Shown here piece after piece: positions 1 through 7,435 of a stretch of 64,000 nt of DNA (positions are counted from its first letter, which is position 1; every line of letters begins with the position of its first letter). The notes under the pieces were generated by a model, which worked only from the letters and a program-made list of their open reading frames with translations, did no database searches and was not told where the DNA came from. The position numbers and the translations under genes were made by a program. This DNA comes from Clostridium omnivorum. Its GTDB lineage: Bacteria; Bacillota; Clostridia; Clostridiales; Clostridiaceae. Where the stretch lies: assembly GCF_026012015.1 (NCBI RefSeq), contig NZ_BRXR01000001.1, positions 2,877,501-2,941,500 of the forward strand, in the 5' to 3' direction.

Positions 1-1
1 G

Positions 2-268
2 TATTGTGCTGAGGTGTATTATTTTAAATTAAATTATGTAACAAAAGAAATACTAAAAAAATACTCGAAAGGCCTATATTCTTGGATCGAACCAACACTG
101 TTACAAGATTTATGTTTTCTAAAGAAAGATAGAAAGCCATGGATTATTAATATTGCTCATGAAAAATTTAGCTATCTTGAGGGTAGTTTTAACGAAGATA
201 TTATACAAGATGTAGAGGCTTTAAATAATATAGTAGGAATAGAGATAGAAGAATTAATAATAGATTAA
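2..268 (+). CDS. C-terminal part of an unidentified protein, cut by the left window edge
   Basis: The frame is open from base 2 with no stop before the edge, so the GTG at 14 is probably an internal valine and the true start lies outside the window. The visible part of about 88 residues is a soluble mix of aromatic and acidic residues ending in an Ile/Glu-rich tail. It has no membrane segment and no motif I recognise. A gap of about 220 bases with no clear terminator follows before the next gene. The function is unknown. Confidence 0.5.
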   Translation, partial: YCAEVYYFKLNYVTKEILKKYSKGLYSWIEPTLLQDLCFLKKDRKPWIINIAHEKFSYLEGSFNEDIIQDVEALNNIVGIEIEELIID

Positions 269-486
269 TAGTTTTGTTTAATACAGAAAAATCAGTACAT
301 ACCAATGAATGGTAGCAATACTTAAGAAGAGGAATTATTGAAAAATGATTTAAAACATTGTTAGGTAGAATTAAGTTTTTGTCTCGAGAGCGAAACGTTA
401 GTGGAAATCCATAAATATACGATGGTAATACTAAAAGCTTGATTTAATTTATTATAAGTAAATACTTTCAAAAGGAAAGAGTGAAT

Positions 487-1008
487 ATGATGGAGATAAT
501 AAACAAACAAAAATTTATTACCAACTATCAGATAGAGGAGATTATTAATTTACTTGGTCAAGAATATAGGCCTAGACGTATTGTTGTTTTTGAGAGCACA
601 CTTGATATTATTAAACGTCGAATAAAAAGGTGTTTACATATTACAGAGTATGAAGTTAAGGGAATGTATGAGTTGCAGAATGGGCAAAAAGTTAAGTTAA
701 GGATTTTGTCAGATACATTAGAAATATTTTTAAATTATGATAAAGATACTGACAACAGAGAAGAAAAGCAAGTTAACATAATATATGATTTAGTAGTCGA
801 ACTAAGAAGGAAATATTGTTTAGGTGAAAACATAAAAGATAGACAACAAGAAACTATTGAAATTTCAGATGTTGTAAATGCTTATGAAGAATTACTTAAT
901 GAACCTCACGGAAGGTTAATATATGAATTTGCTAGTAATTTTATGAATCAAAATGCAGATTGGTTATCCGTGATTATGAATTGGAAGGAAAAATGGACAT
1001 TTCAATAG
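487..1008 (+). CDS. Hypothetical protein
   Basis: This frame encodes about 173 residues. I prefer the ATG at 487 because the AAGGAAAG box at 472-479 is well spaced for it; the in-frame GTG at 481 lies too close. The protein is charged and apparently soluble, with a basic stretch near residues 40-50 and an acidic C-terminal half. No signal peptide, membrane segment or catalytic motif is visible. The region just downstream holds a decayed frame that shares a short similar phrase (DRQ...EI.IS), so the two may be relics of a duplicated family. The function is not recognised. Confidence 0.55.
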   Translation: MMEIINKQKFITNYQIEEIINLLGQEYRPRRIVVFESTLDIIKRRIKRCLHITEYEVKGMYELQNGQKVKLRILSDTLEIFLNYDKDTDNREEKQVNIIYDLVVELRRKYCLGENIKDRQQETIEISDVVNAYEELLNEPHGRLIYEFASNFMNQNADWLSVIMNWKEKWTFQ

Positions 1009-1022
1009 AAAAATCATATTAA

Positions 1023-1242
1023 ATAGATAGGTTTACTTTAATTAGTAACTTTTTAGAATATGAAAGTTACGTTGTTATAGATTGGATTATTTCTTGGGAT
1101 GACATAAAACAGTACATATTTCACTAGTTAGATCAATAGATTGAAGTAGGATATATTATTTTATGGGCATAAGAAAATGTAAATGTAGAGCAGGATAGAC
1201 AAAGAACTGAAGAAATTAAAATATCAGAAAGAGGAAACATAA
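1023..1242 (+). pseudogene. Decayed reading frame with several internal stops
   Basis: One frame reads as protein-like sequence (for example IDWIISWDDIKQYIFH, then NVNVEQDRQRTEEIKIS) but is broken by three stops, two TAG and one TAA, between about 1125 and 1175. The last part resembles the phrase DRQQETIEIS in the preceding gene. I read it as the remnant of a gene related to its neighbour. The evidence is only composition and this short similarity, so it could also be ordinary intergenic DNA. Confidence 0.3.
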
Positions 1243-2001
1243 ATGAGAATAGCTACTTATAATATTTGGAATAACGATATATTATTTGAAGAAAGAATAG
1301 AAGAGATTTGTAAAGCTATTAAGGAAGTTAATGCTGATATAATTTGTTTGCAGGAAGTAAGAAATGAAGAATTCAGAAATATTACTGAGGTTATTGCTAA
1401 TGGAGCAAATTATCCGTTCTTGGTATTTAGGTGCTATCCTGATTGTCCTGATGAGGGATTAGCTATTTTAAGTAAGTATCCTTTTAGCCATACCGCTGCT
1501 ATTTGGGAAATAAATACTGAAATATCAAACTACTGTGCTATTCGGGCAAAGATTAATTATGAAGGTATTCTTATAGGAATAACAAATGTTCATTTAAACT
1601 GGAGAAGTGAAGAGATTAGAAAGGAACAATTAATTGCAGTAAGTAATTGGATTGCAATGGACAAAGACAGTGCAGAATATGAAATTATTTGTGGAGATTT
1701 TAATGATGTACCACAGAGTAGTATTCATGATTTTTTAAAAGATTGCGGTTGGCAAGATGTTGTAGAACTTAATAGTAAAAAAGATGCAAGTAATTATGCT
1801 ACCTTCGACTTGTTAAATAACTATTATTTGAAGGAGGATATAAGGGTAAAAGAGAGGTTAAGATTTGATTGGATAATGATAAATACATTTAATAAATGTG
1901 AACAGTTACTCTTCGAAGATATGGACATATTCGGAAACAATCCATCGGTATTTAAAATTATGCCAAGTGATCATTATGGACTTTATATAGATATAAAGTA
2001 A
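1243..2001 (+). CDS. Endonuclease/exonuclease/phosphatase family protein
   Basis: The 252-residue protein has the family's usual layout. RIATYNIWN lies at the N-terminus, LQEV (metal-binding Glu) near residue 40, CGDFND (catalytic Asp and Asn) near 149, and SDHYG (terminal Asp-His pair) near 241. These motifs mark the metal-dependent phosphoesterase fold shared by exonuclease III, DNase I and sphingomyelinases. There is no signal peptide, so it should act in the cytoplasm. The substrate cannot be read from the sequence and the neighbours give no pathway clue. The start is the ATG behind GAGG. Confidence 0.85.
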   Translation: MRIATYNIWNNDILFEERIEEICKAIKEVNADIICLQEVRNEEFRNITEVIANGANYPFLVFRCYPDCPDEGLAILSKYPFSHTAAIWEINTEISNYCAIRAKINYEGILIGITNVHLNWRSEEIRKEQLIAVSNWIAMDKDSAEYEIICGDFNDVPQSSIHDFLKDCGWQDVVELNSKKDASNYATFDLLNNYYLKEDIRVKERLRFDWIMINTFNKCEQLLFEDMDIFGNNPSVFKIMPSDHYGLYIDIK

Positions 2002-2054
2002 TACTAAAGAATTGAGAATTTATATTATAGAGTTTTTGTAATGGAGGTATAGAA

Positions 2055-2564
2055 TTGGATAAAAGAGTATTAGAATCAGAAAGATTATTATTAAAGCCAT
2101 TATCCTATAAGGAACTGTCATATATTAGTGATAATGACATAGAAAGAATTGAAAATTTAATTGATCCTGAGGCTATATTTGATTTTGTCAAAATAGCAAT
2201 ATCAAAGAAATTAGTAAAAATGAAAAATGTTGATGAAAAAAGTCATGAATGGTATACCTATTGGTTGATAATAGATAAGTCTAATCAAAAAGGTGTGGGT
2301 TTTATAGGTTTTAAGGGAGTTCCTGATGAAAATGGCTTTTCAGAGGTTGGATATAGTATAGCATCTAGTTGTAGAAGAAATGGATATATGACCCAAGCAT
2401 TATCAATGCTAATAAATTGGGCAGCGAATTTTGAAAATTGTAAAGGCATTACAGCAACAAAAGTGTTAAAAGGCAACATAGGATCAAATAATGTATTAAA
2501 AAACTGTAAGTTTAAATTGATTAGTTCTACAAGCGAAGTAAATAATTATATTCTTGAATTTTAA
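2055..2564 (+). CDS. GNAT-family N-acetyltransferase
   Basis: This 169-residue protein begins at a TTG preceded by GGAGGT. The opening RVLESERLLLKPL is typical of RimJ/RimL-type GNAT enzymes. The central beta strand and acetyl-CoA loop are seen around GFIGFKGVPDENGFSEVGYSI and RRNGYMTQAL (residues about 75-120). The end, with N...NVLKNCKF, also fits the family. It should transfer an acetyl group from acetyl-CoA to an amine on a small molecule or protein; the substrate is unknown. The next gene begins 22 bases after the stop. Confidence 0.8.
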   Translation: MDKRVLESERLLLKPLSYKELSYISDNDIERIENLIDPEAIFDFVKIAISKKLVKMKNVDEKSHEWYTYWLIIDKSNQKGVGFIGFKGVPDENGFSEVGYSIASSCRRNGYMTQALSMLINWAANFENCKGITATKVLKGNIGSNNVLKNCKFKLISSTSEVNNYILEF

Positions 2565-2586
2565 AAAGATAATGGAGTTGTTACAA

Positions 2587-3309
2587 ATGGGTATGAGTGT
2601 ATTGCTAAAAGCATTTATATTTTTACCATTATTGTTTTTGTGTAAGAAAGATAAAAGGATTTATGTTTTACTTTTTATATTAATATCTAGCTTAAATGAA
2701 ATTGGACTAAAAGTTGGAAAATTATATTTAAACCTTAGCTCACATCTTCATTATAATTGGAGTGGAAAAATTCTATCTATTATAATTTCTATAACATTTA
2801 TAATAATTCTCAAAAGATTTCTAGTTCCAATATCATATAGTGATCCTAAAATATCAGTGGGGCATAAGATTAAGGCCAAGAGAGCTATGATTTTTTCTTA
2901 TGGTATTCTTCTACTGGTCATAGTAATTTTTTATATTTTAAATTACAAACAGCAATTTGATATGGAACAATTACTTTTTCAACTAACAATGCCAGGAATG
3001 GATGAGGAATTATGCTATAGAGGAATATATTTAGCGCTATTAAATATTGCATTTATAAAAAGATATCAGTTTCTTGATGCTAAATTTGGAGTGGGTTTAA
3101 TAATAGTTTCAATTCAGTTTGGATTAGGTCATGCATTATCTGTTAGTTCAAGTATGGGTATTTCATTTGATATGTTTTATTTTTTCTGGTCTGGAGCAGT
3201 AGGTTTTTGTATTGGCTTAATAGCAGAATCAACTGGTAGCTTGATTTTACCAATCGTATCTCATAACGGTTTCAATGTGATAAACTTTTTAGTAAGGGCA
3301 CTTAGATAA
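2587..3309 (+). CDS. CPBP-family intramembrane metalloprotease (Abi/CAAX type)
   Basis: The protein has about 240 residues and several hydrophobic segments. Three family motifs are visible: EELCYRG (the EExxxR motif) near residue 139, FGLGH (the FxxxH motif) near 179, and SHNGFN (the HNxxN-like motif) near 225. Members are membrane proteases or handle prenylated or immunity-related substrates; the substrate here is unknown. I chose the ATG at 2587 because GGAG at 2574-2577 is correctly spaced. ATG 2572 and TTG 2554 lack a good site and the latter overlaps the previous gene. Confidence 0.85.
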   Translation: MGMSVLLKAFIFLPLLFLCKKDKRIYVLLFILISSLNEIGLKVGKLYLNLSSHLHYNWSGKILSIIISITFIIILKRFLVPISYSDPKISVGHKIKAKRAMIFSYGILLLVIVIFYILNYKQQFDMEQLLFQLTMPGMDEELCYRGIYLALLNIAFIKRYQFLDAKFGVGLIIVSIQFGLGHALSVSSSMGISFDMFYFFWSGAVGFCIGLIAESTGSLILPIVSHNGFNVINFLVRALR

Positions 3310-3374
3310 AAGTAGTACAATAATTTTGCGTCAGTGGTCAAATATATAAAAAAATTCTAGGGGGAAGCAATAAA

Positions 3375-3818
3375 GTGAGTATTGTAAAAATAGAACTGAT
3401 AATTGACTCATTTCCAAAACTAAAAAAAGAATACGAAGCTCTTGTTAATCAAGGGTATAAGATTAGTAAATATAGATTAGATACTTGTTTGGAAGATGAT
3501 ATATCAAGCGATAGGTTAGAAATAGTTTTGGAGGACTCTAAAGAAGTTAGAATTCTAATTTCTCAAGATAAGTTTCATTTTTTAGGTGGAAAATTTAGTG
3601 AGATTACCAAAATAAATTTATCATTTAAATCTAATGTTATTCATCCCAATATCAAATTGAACAAAGAATGCATTCAGAAAAAAGAATTTAAAAAGAAGCT
3701 GATGGGAGGCTATGATTGTAACGAAGTAGATGGCTTTCTCGATATAATAGTGGAGGATTATCAATACTTTGAAGAGAGAATTGCTGAGACACTTGGAGAT
3801 GATGAAAAGCAAAAATAG
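3375..3818 (+). CDS. Small protein with a C-terminal DivIVA-type domain
   Basis: The protein of 147 residues starts at GTG behind AGGGGGAAG. Residues 1-75 are not recognised. From about residue 95 the sequence KKEFKKKLMGGYDCNEVDG is followed by FLDIIVEDYQYFEERI. This matches the short DivIVA-domain pattern (F....GYD..EVD.FLD....D), which in DivIVA, GpsB and relatives forms a membrane-binding crossed loop leading into a coiled coil. No long coiled coil follows, so it is far shorter than DivIVA. The assignment is by motif only and the role is unknown. Confidence 0.6.
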   Translation: MSIVKIELIIDSFPKLKKEYEALVNQGYKISKYRLDTCLEDDISSDRLEIVLEDSKEVRILISQDKFHFLGGKFSEITKINLSFKSNVIHPNIKLNKECIQKKEFKKKLMGGYDCNEVDGFLDIIVEDYQYFEERIAETLGDDEKQK

Positions 3819-3872
3819 AATAAACCAGTTATAAGTTCTAAAAATCAAAGATTATAGGTGGAGGAAATTAAA

Positions 3873-4295
3873 TTGGAAAAGGTCAAAAAGGGAAAAATAA
3901 TAGTTAACATATGCATTGGTACTATTTTGCTAGATAGAATATGGAGGTTTATTGAAGCAATATTAAATAATAAACAATCTTCTAGTGTAGAAATTGTTAT
4001 CACTTGCTTATTTTTAGCAGTTATAATTTTATATTATTTAGGAAATAAGGTTGCATTAGATATAATAACCTCACTTGTACCATATTATTTTGCAATACTA
4101 CCATTTCTGATGATTATTCCTGTTATGTATTTTTTAGACTTGGTTGTTTTTGCTAAAATGGGAGAGGGAAAAACTGCTATATTAGTGGTGTTTTATTTTG
4201 TTGGAATAAGTACCTTATATTTAATGTTAAAAAAATATGAACTATTTAATTGTGTCAAGGTATACAAAGGTTATATAAAGGATAAAACTGATTAA
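3873..4295 (+). CDS. Hypothetical integral membrane protein
   Basis: The protein has about 140 residues and is largely hydrophobic, with roughly four membrane segments (about residues 8-25, 38-60, 65-95 and 105-125). It has a basic N-terminus and a short charged tail. I chose the TTG at 3873 because GGTGGAGG at 3857-3864 is well spaced for it; the in-frame GTG at 3858 lies inside that site. It follows the DivIVA-domain gene by about 55 bases. No family motif is recognised. Confidence 0.6.
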   Translation: MEKVKKGKIIVNICIGTILLDRIWRFIEAILNNKQSSSVEIVITCLFLAVIILYYLGNKVALDIITSLVPYYFAILPFLMIIPVMYFLDLVVFAKMGEGKTAILVVFYFVGISTLYLMLKKYELFNCVKVYKGYIKDKTD

Positions 4296-4495
4296 TATTA
4301 TAACTAGAATAAAATTATATTAATGCATATATGAAAGCTGTAAATCGTCTATAATGATGATTAAACAAGTAGACATGATAAGTAGATAAAAGTATTTTTT
4401 GGGTACTTTGGTATGAGTACTCTCTTCAAAAAAACCTATCATCATTTTAATAAACAATATCTTACTTCCCCGTCGTTTTATAAGAATAATGTGAA

Positions 4496-4804
4496 CTAAA
4501 GTCTGTTTGCATAATCAATACAATCAGCTAGAATATTATAGAAGTCTTCATAGTTACTATTTTTCATAATCATAGGATTATCCCAATCAAAATTTCTAAT
4601 GAGAACTATCTTAAAAGCACCATTTAGATTAAATTCAGGATACCACCCAATGTCAAGAATATAGGTATTATCATGCTTATCTGAGTAATTTACTTGCAAC
4701 AAGTCCTGCTTTAATTCCCATATCTGATTTTTTAGCGGATTAGTAATGTCAATATTAAAATCATTATATGTTACTATGCCTTTACCAAAATCTATATTTT
4801 TCAT
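4496..4804 (-). CDS. Hypothetical protein
   Basis: This reverse-strand frame of 102 residues begins at ATG behind a GAAGGGA box. It is acidic and rich in Asn, Asp, Trp and Tyr, with no membrane segment, and looks like a small single-domain cytoplasmic protein. It points toward the membrane-protein gene on the plus strand. The 200 bases between the two stops (4296-4495) hold no clear gene or terminator. The function is unknown; immunity-type proteins often have this size and composition, but nothing here proves that. Confidence 0.5.
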   Translation of the reverse strand: MKNIDFGKGIVTYNDFNIDITNPLKNQIWELKQDLLQVNYSDKHDNTYILDIGWYPEFNLNGAFKIVLIRNFDWDNPMIMKNSNYEDFYNILADCIDYANRL

Positions 4805-4880
4805 AATGGTTTCCCTTCAATTCAATTAAAACATCTTAAATTACAATTCAGTAACTTTTTAAGAAAATTTTGTTTCAGCT

Positions 4881-5390
4881 TTATACGCCATAATGAATCA
4901 CATATTTATTTTTAGAAATAGCCTTTCGTAGTAATATCATTAAATCAATAAGTTCTTTTGATAATTTAGAACGTTTATCATTTGATACAATGGTATAAAA
5001 GGCCTCTAATGATTCTGGAGGAATAAGAGTAACTCCCCATCTTGCAAGTGCAAAACTCGGTCTACTATAACAGTGAAAGTAAGTTTTAATTAAGGTCAAT
5101 TCATTCCACCAATCATTCAAAATATCGTCATTAATATCAACACAATTATATCTTTGAGGTTCATAACATGAATAATCTTTATCTTTTTCAAATTCATCTA
5201 TAATACCAAATTGGGCAACACTAGACATATACTCACTAACCCTTCTAATATAAAATACTCCCTTATTTCGCCTTTTCTTACTAAGTTGTATTAATATTAA
5301 TTTTTGATTATTAAATCCTATAAGAAAATTGTGTAGTAAAGATGATGATAATCTCAATAATAAATCAGGAGTTATCTGTTTAAACCACAT
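4881..5390 (-). CDS. Hypothetical protein, overlaps grpB-like gene
   Basis: This protein of about 169 residues starts inside the 3' end of the upstream GrpB-like gene (19-base overlap), which suggests translational coupling. No strong ribosome binding site is seen. The sequence is mixed, with an Arg/Lys-rich patch near residue 40 and a tryptophan-rich centre (DDILNDWWNEL). No catalytic motif is recognised. The coupling suggests joint expression with the GrpB protein but does not define its role. Confidence 0.5.
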   Translation of the reverse strand: MWFKQITPDLLLRLSSSLLHNFLIGFNNQKLILIQLSKKRRNKGVFYIRRVSEYMSSVAQFGIIDEFEKDKDYSCYEPQRYNCVDINDDILNDWWNELTLIKTYFHCYSRPSFALARWGVTLIPPESLEAFYTIVSNDKRSKLSKELIDLMILLRKAISKNKYVIHYGV

Positions 5391-5884
5391 TTCTTATAGA
5401 TTTCTAAAATTACAGGTTGCTTTCCTTCGATATACGAGTCTATATCTTCTGGATATTTCGAAGCCATCTCTTTTTTTATTGAACTATACCTATCTCTCTC
5501 TTCTTTATGTTGTCTTAAATAATCTCTAAATGTTATATGCTTAAACAATTCTTCATTATCTTTATTGCATACATATAAATGGTGTACCATTAAATGTGAC
5601 TTGTTATTATAACCAAATGCTTCCCTACCAGATATGCCCAGGTCTCCTTCATGTATATATCCAATAGACTCTAATGCTTTTTTTACTTCTTCAAAATTTT
5701 TGTCAATTACAACATCTATGTCAATGATTGGTTTCGCAGCTAATCCTTCAACAGAGGTGCTTCCGACATGTTCAATTGAATTAATTTTTCCAGACAAAAC
5801 TGTTAATAATTCACTTTTTATACGTTCAAATTCATTTTTCCATTGGAGATTATAATCTTCTACTATTACATTTTTGGTTTTCAT
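5372..5884 (-). CDS. GrpB family protein (nucleotidyltransferase fold, UPF0157)
   Basis: This protein of about 170 residues has the GrpB signature: VEDYNLQWKNEFERIKSEL at the N-terminus, then IEHVGSTSVEGLAAKPIID and IDVVI (residues about 35-62), and later a GREAFGY and HLMVHHLYV segment. GrpB proteins have a nucleotidyltransferase-like fold (GS...DxD) and are common in Firmicutes; their reaction is mostly undefined. The ATG at 5882-5884 follows AAAGGGTG; the GTG nine bases upstream lies in that site. It forms a two-gene reverse-strand unit with the overlapping downstream gene. Confidence 0.85.
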   Translation of the reverse strand: MKTKNVIVEDYNLQWKNEFERIKSELLTVLSGKINSIEHVGSTSVEGLAAKPIIDIDVVIDKNFEEVKKALESIGYIHEGDLGISGREAFGYNNKSHLMVHHLYVCNKDNEELFKHITFRDYLRQHKEERDRYSSIKKEMASKYPEDIDSYIEGKQPVILEIYKKCGLNR

Positions 5885-5963
5885 TAGAATCACCCTTTCA
5901 AATGTACTATTGATCCATTAGGAAAAAAATAATAAGAAATATCTTACAAAACGCTCATACCAT

Positions 5964-5972
5964 ATTATACCA
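5964..5972 (-). promoter_or_regulatory. Extended -10 promoter element for the GrpB-like gene
   Basis: On the minus strand TGGTATAAT forms a TGN-TATAAT extended -10 box about 80 bases upstream of the GrpB start. No good -35 box is seen, which fits the extended -10 class. Confidence 0.4.
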
Positions 5973-6232
5973 CAAGGTCGGTCTACATCATCTTCCTAAT
6001 TTATTTATTAGTTATTAAGTTTCAAGAATGCTGAAAGTTAGATTTTGATACTAAAGTAACTTATAATTATGAAGAATTAAATCCACTGTTTTAAGATATA
6101 GTTTTTCTATTATAACTATCAGTAATATATTAATATTTTATATATAATATCAGGTGTGCTAAAGTGTAAGTATGGAAGTCTTTGAAGGATTTAATTAATG
6201 AAGACATGATTAAAATATGAGGAGTGATGTAC
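5973..6232. other. Intergenic region upstream of citD
   Basis: Together with 5885-5972 this gap spans about 350 bases between the divergent GrpB and citD genes. It is very AT-rich and must contain the promoter for citDEF, but I cannot pick out a convincing -35/-10 pair. No small gene, riboswitch or operator could be identified. The GAGGAG box at 6219-6224 fits the ATG at 6233. Confidence 0.4.
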
Positions 6233-6535
6233 ATGGAATTGAAAAAAGTTGCTATAGCTGGCACATTTGAATCCAGTGATGTTCATGTTACTGTTGGGCC
6301 TAATGATTGCAGCGGAATTGAGTTATCAATAAAGAGCAGCGTACTTCAGCAATATGGAAAACAGATTAAAAAGGTTGTGCTTGAAACACTTGAAAATTTA
6401 GGGGTGACAGATGCTGCAGTCAGTATAGTAGATAATGGCGCCTTAGATTGTACAATAAAAGCAAGAGTTGAGGGTGCAGTTTATCGTTCAATAGATAAAT
6501 ATGATAGCTTACCATGGGGAGGTGCGATAAAATAA
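6233..6535 (+). CDS. citD: Citrate lyase acyl carrier protein (gamma subunit)
   Basis: This protein of about 100 residues matches CitD in length. Its N-terminal motif AGTFESSDVHV contains the serine that carries the phosphoribosyl-dephospho-CoA prosthetic group. CitD holds acetyl and citryl thioesters while CitF and CitE act. I chose ATG 6233 because GAGGAG at 6219-6224 is well placed; GTG 6224 overlaps that site. The stop overlaps the citE start (TAATG), showing tight coupling. The acetyl-ligase (citC) and prosthetic-group genes (citG, citX) are not in the window. Confidence 0.93.
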   Translation: MELKKVAIAGTFESSDVHVTVGPNDCSGIELSIKSSVLQQYGKQIKKVVLETLENLGVTDAAVSIVDNGALDCTIKARVEGAVYRSIDKYDSLPWGGAIK

Positions 6536-7434
6536 TGAATCCTAACAAAAAACGTCTTAGAAGAACAATGATGTTTTTAAATGCTCAGAAGCCAAGTCTT
6601 ATGAGAGATGCATTTGTATACAAGCCTGATTCAGTAATTTTTGACTTGGAAGATGCAGTTGCTGAAAATCAAAAGGATACAGCAAGATTTTCACTATATC
6701 ACACCTTAAAGGAAGTAAATTACAGAGGGGTAGAAAGAGTTGTTAGAATAAATGGACTTAATACTCCTTACTGGGAAGAGGATATTAGGGCTTCTGTAGC
6801 AGGAGGATGTGATTGTATACGCCTTCCAAAATGCGAGTATTCAAAGGAAATATTACAGGTTAAAGCAGAGATTGAAAAGGCAGAAAGAGAATTTAATAGA
6901 CCTGTAGGGTCAACGCTGATTATGGCTGCTGTTGAGTCACCAAGAGGCATATTTAATGCAGTAGAGCTTTGTGAATCAACGGACAGGCTTATGGGAATTG
7001 CCATAGGTGCAGGTGATTACATGAGAACTATGGGAACTAAAAGACATGATGATGGTCAGGAAATGGCATTTGCCAGAGGAATGGTTTTAAATGCTGCCAA
7101 ACTAGCTGGAATTCAGTGCTTTGATACTGCTTATACAGAACTTGATAAAATGGATGTTTTTGAAAGGGAAGTAAAATTAATTAAGCAGTTAGGCTTTGAT
7201 GGTAAATCTATTATAAGTCCAAAACAGATAGAAATTGTACATAGAGTGTTTACTCCTACAGAGCAAGAAATTTCACAAGCAGAAAGAGTTGTGAGAGCTA
7301 TTGAGGAAAATGCAGAAACTGGTGTAGGTGTGTTTGTGCTGAATGGGAAGATGATCGACATAGCATTTCTAGAAGGAGCCCAGAGAACAATTGCACTTGC
7401 TAAAGCAGCCGGAGTATATGAGGGGGATTTATAA
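6535..7434 (+). CDS. citE: Citrate lyase subunit beta (citryl-ACP lyase)
   Basis: The protein of 299 residues shows the CitE/HpcH aldolase layout: RRTMMFLNAQKPSLMRDA, then VIFDLEDAVAENQKD (metal-binding acidic residues), AAVESPRG with the catalytic Glu, and GAGDYMRTMGT. CitE cleaves citryl-ACP to oxaloacetate and acetyl-ACP. The start is the ATG overlapping the citD stop, with GGGGAGGTG upstream; an earlier in-frame start at 6514 lies inside citD. Only one base separates its stop from the citF start. The three subunits form a cytoplasmic complex used in citrate fermentation. Confidence 0.93.
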   Translation: MNPNKKRLRRTMMFLNAQKPSLMRDAFVYKPDSVIFDLEDAVAENQKDTARFSLYHTLKEVNYRGVERVVRINGLNTPYWEEDIRASVAGGCDCIRLPKCEYSKEILQVKAEIEKAEREFNRPVGSTLIMAAVESPRGIFNAVELCESTDRLMGIAIGAGDYMRTMGTKRHDDGQEMAFARGMVLNAAKLAGIQCFDTAYTELDKMDVFEREVKLIKQLGFDGKSIISPKQIEIVHRVFTPTEQEISQAERVVRAIEENAETGVGVFVLNGKMIDIAFLEGAQRTIALAKAAGVYEGDL

Positions 7435-7435
7435 G

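Noticed and set aside
3621-3848. 75-residue minus-strand frame over the DivIVA-domain gene
   Set aside because: It has no ribosome binding site and overlaps a frame with a recognisable domain.
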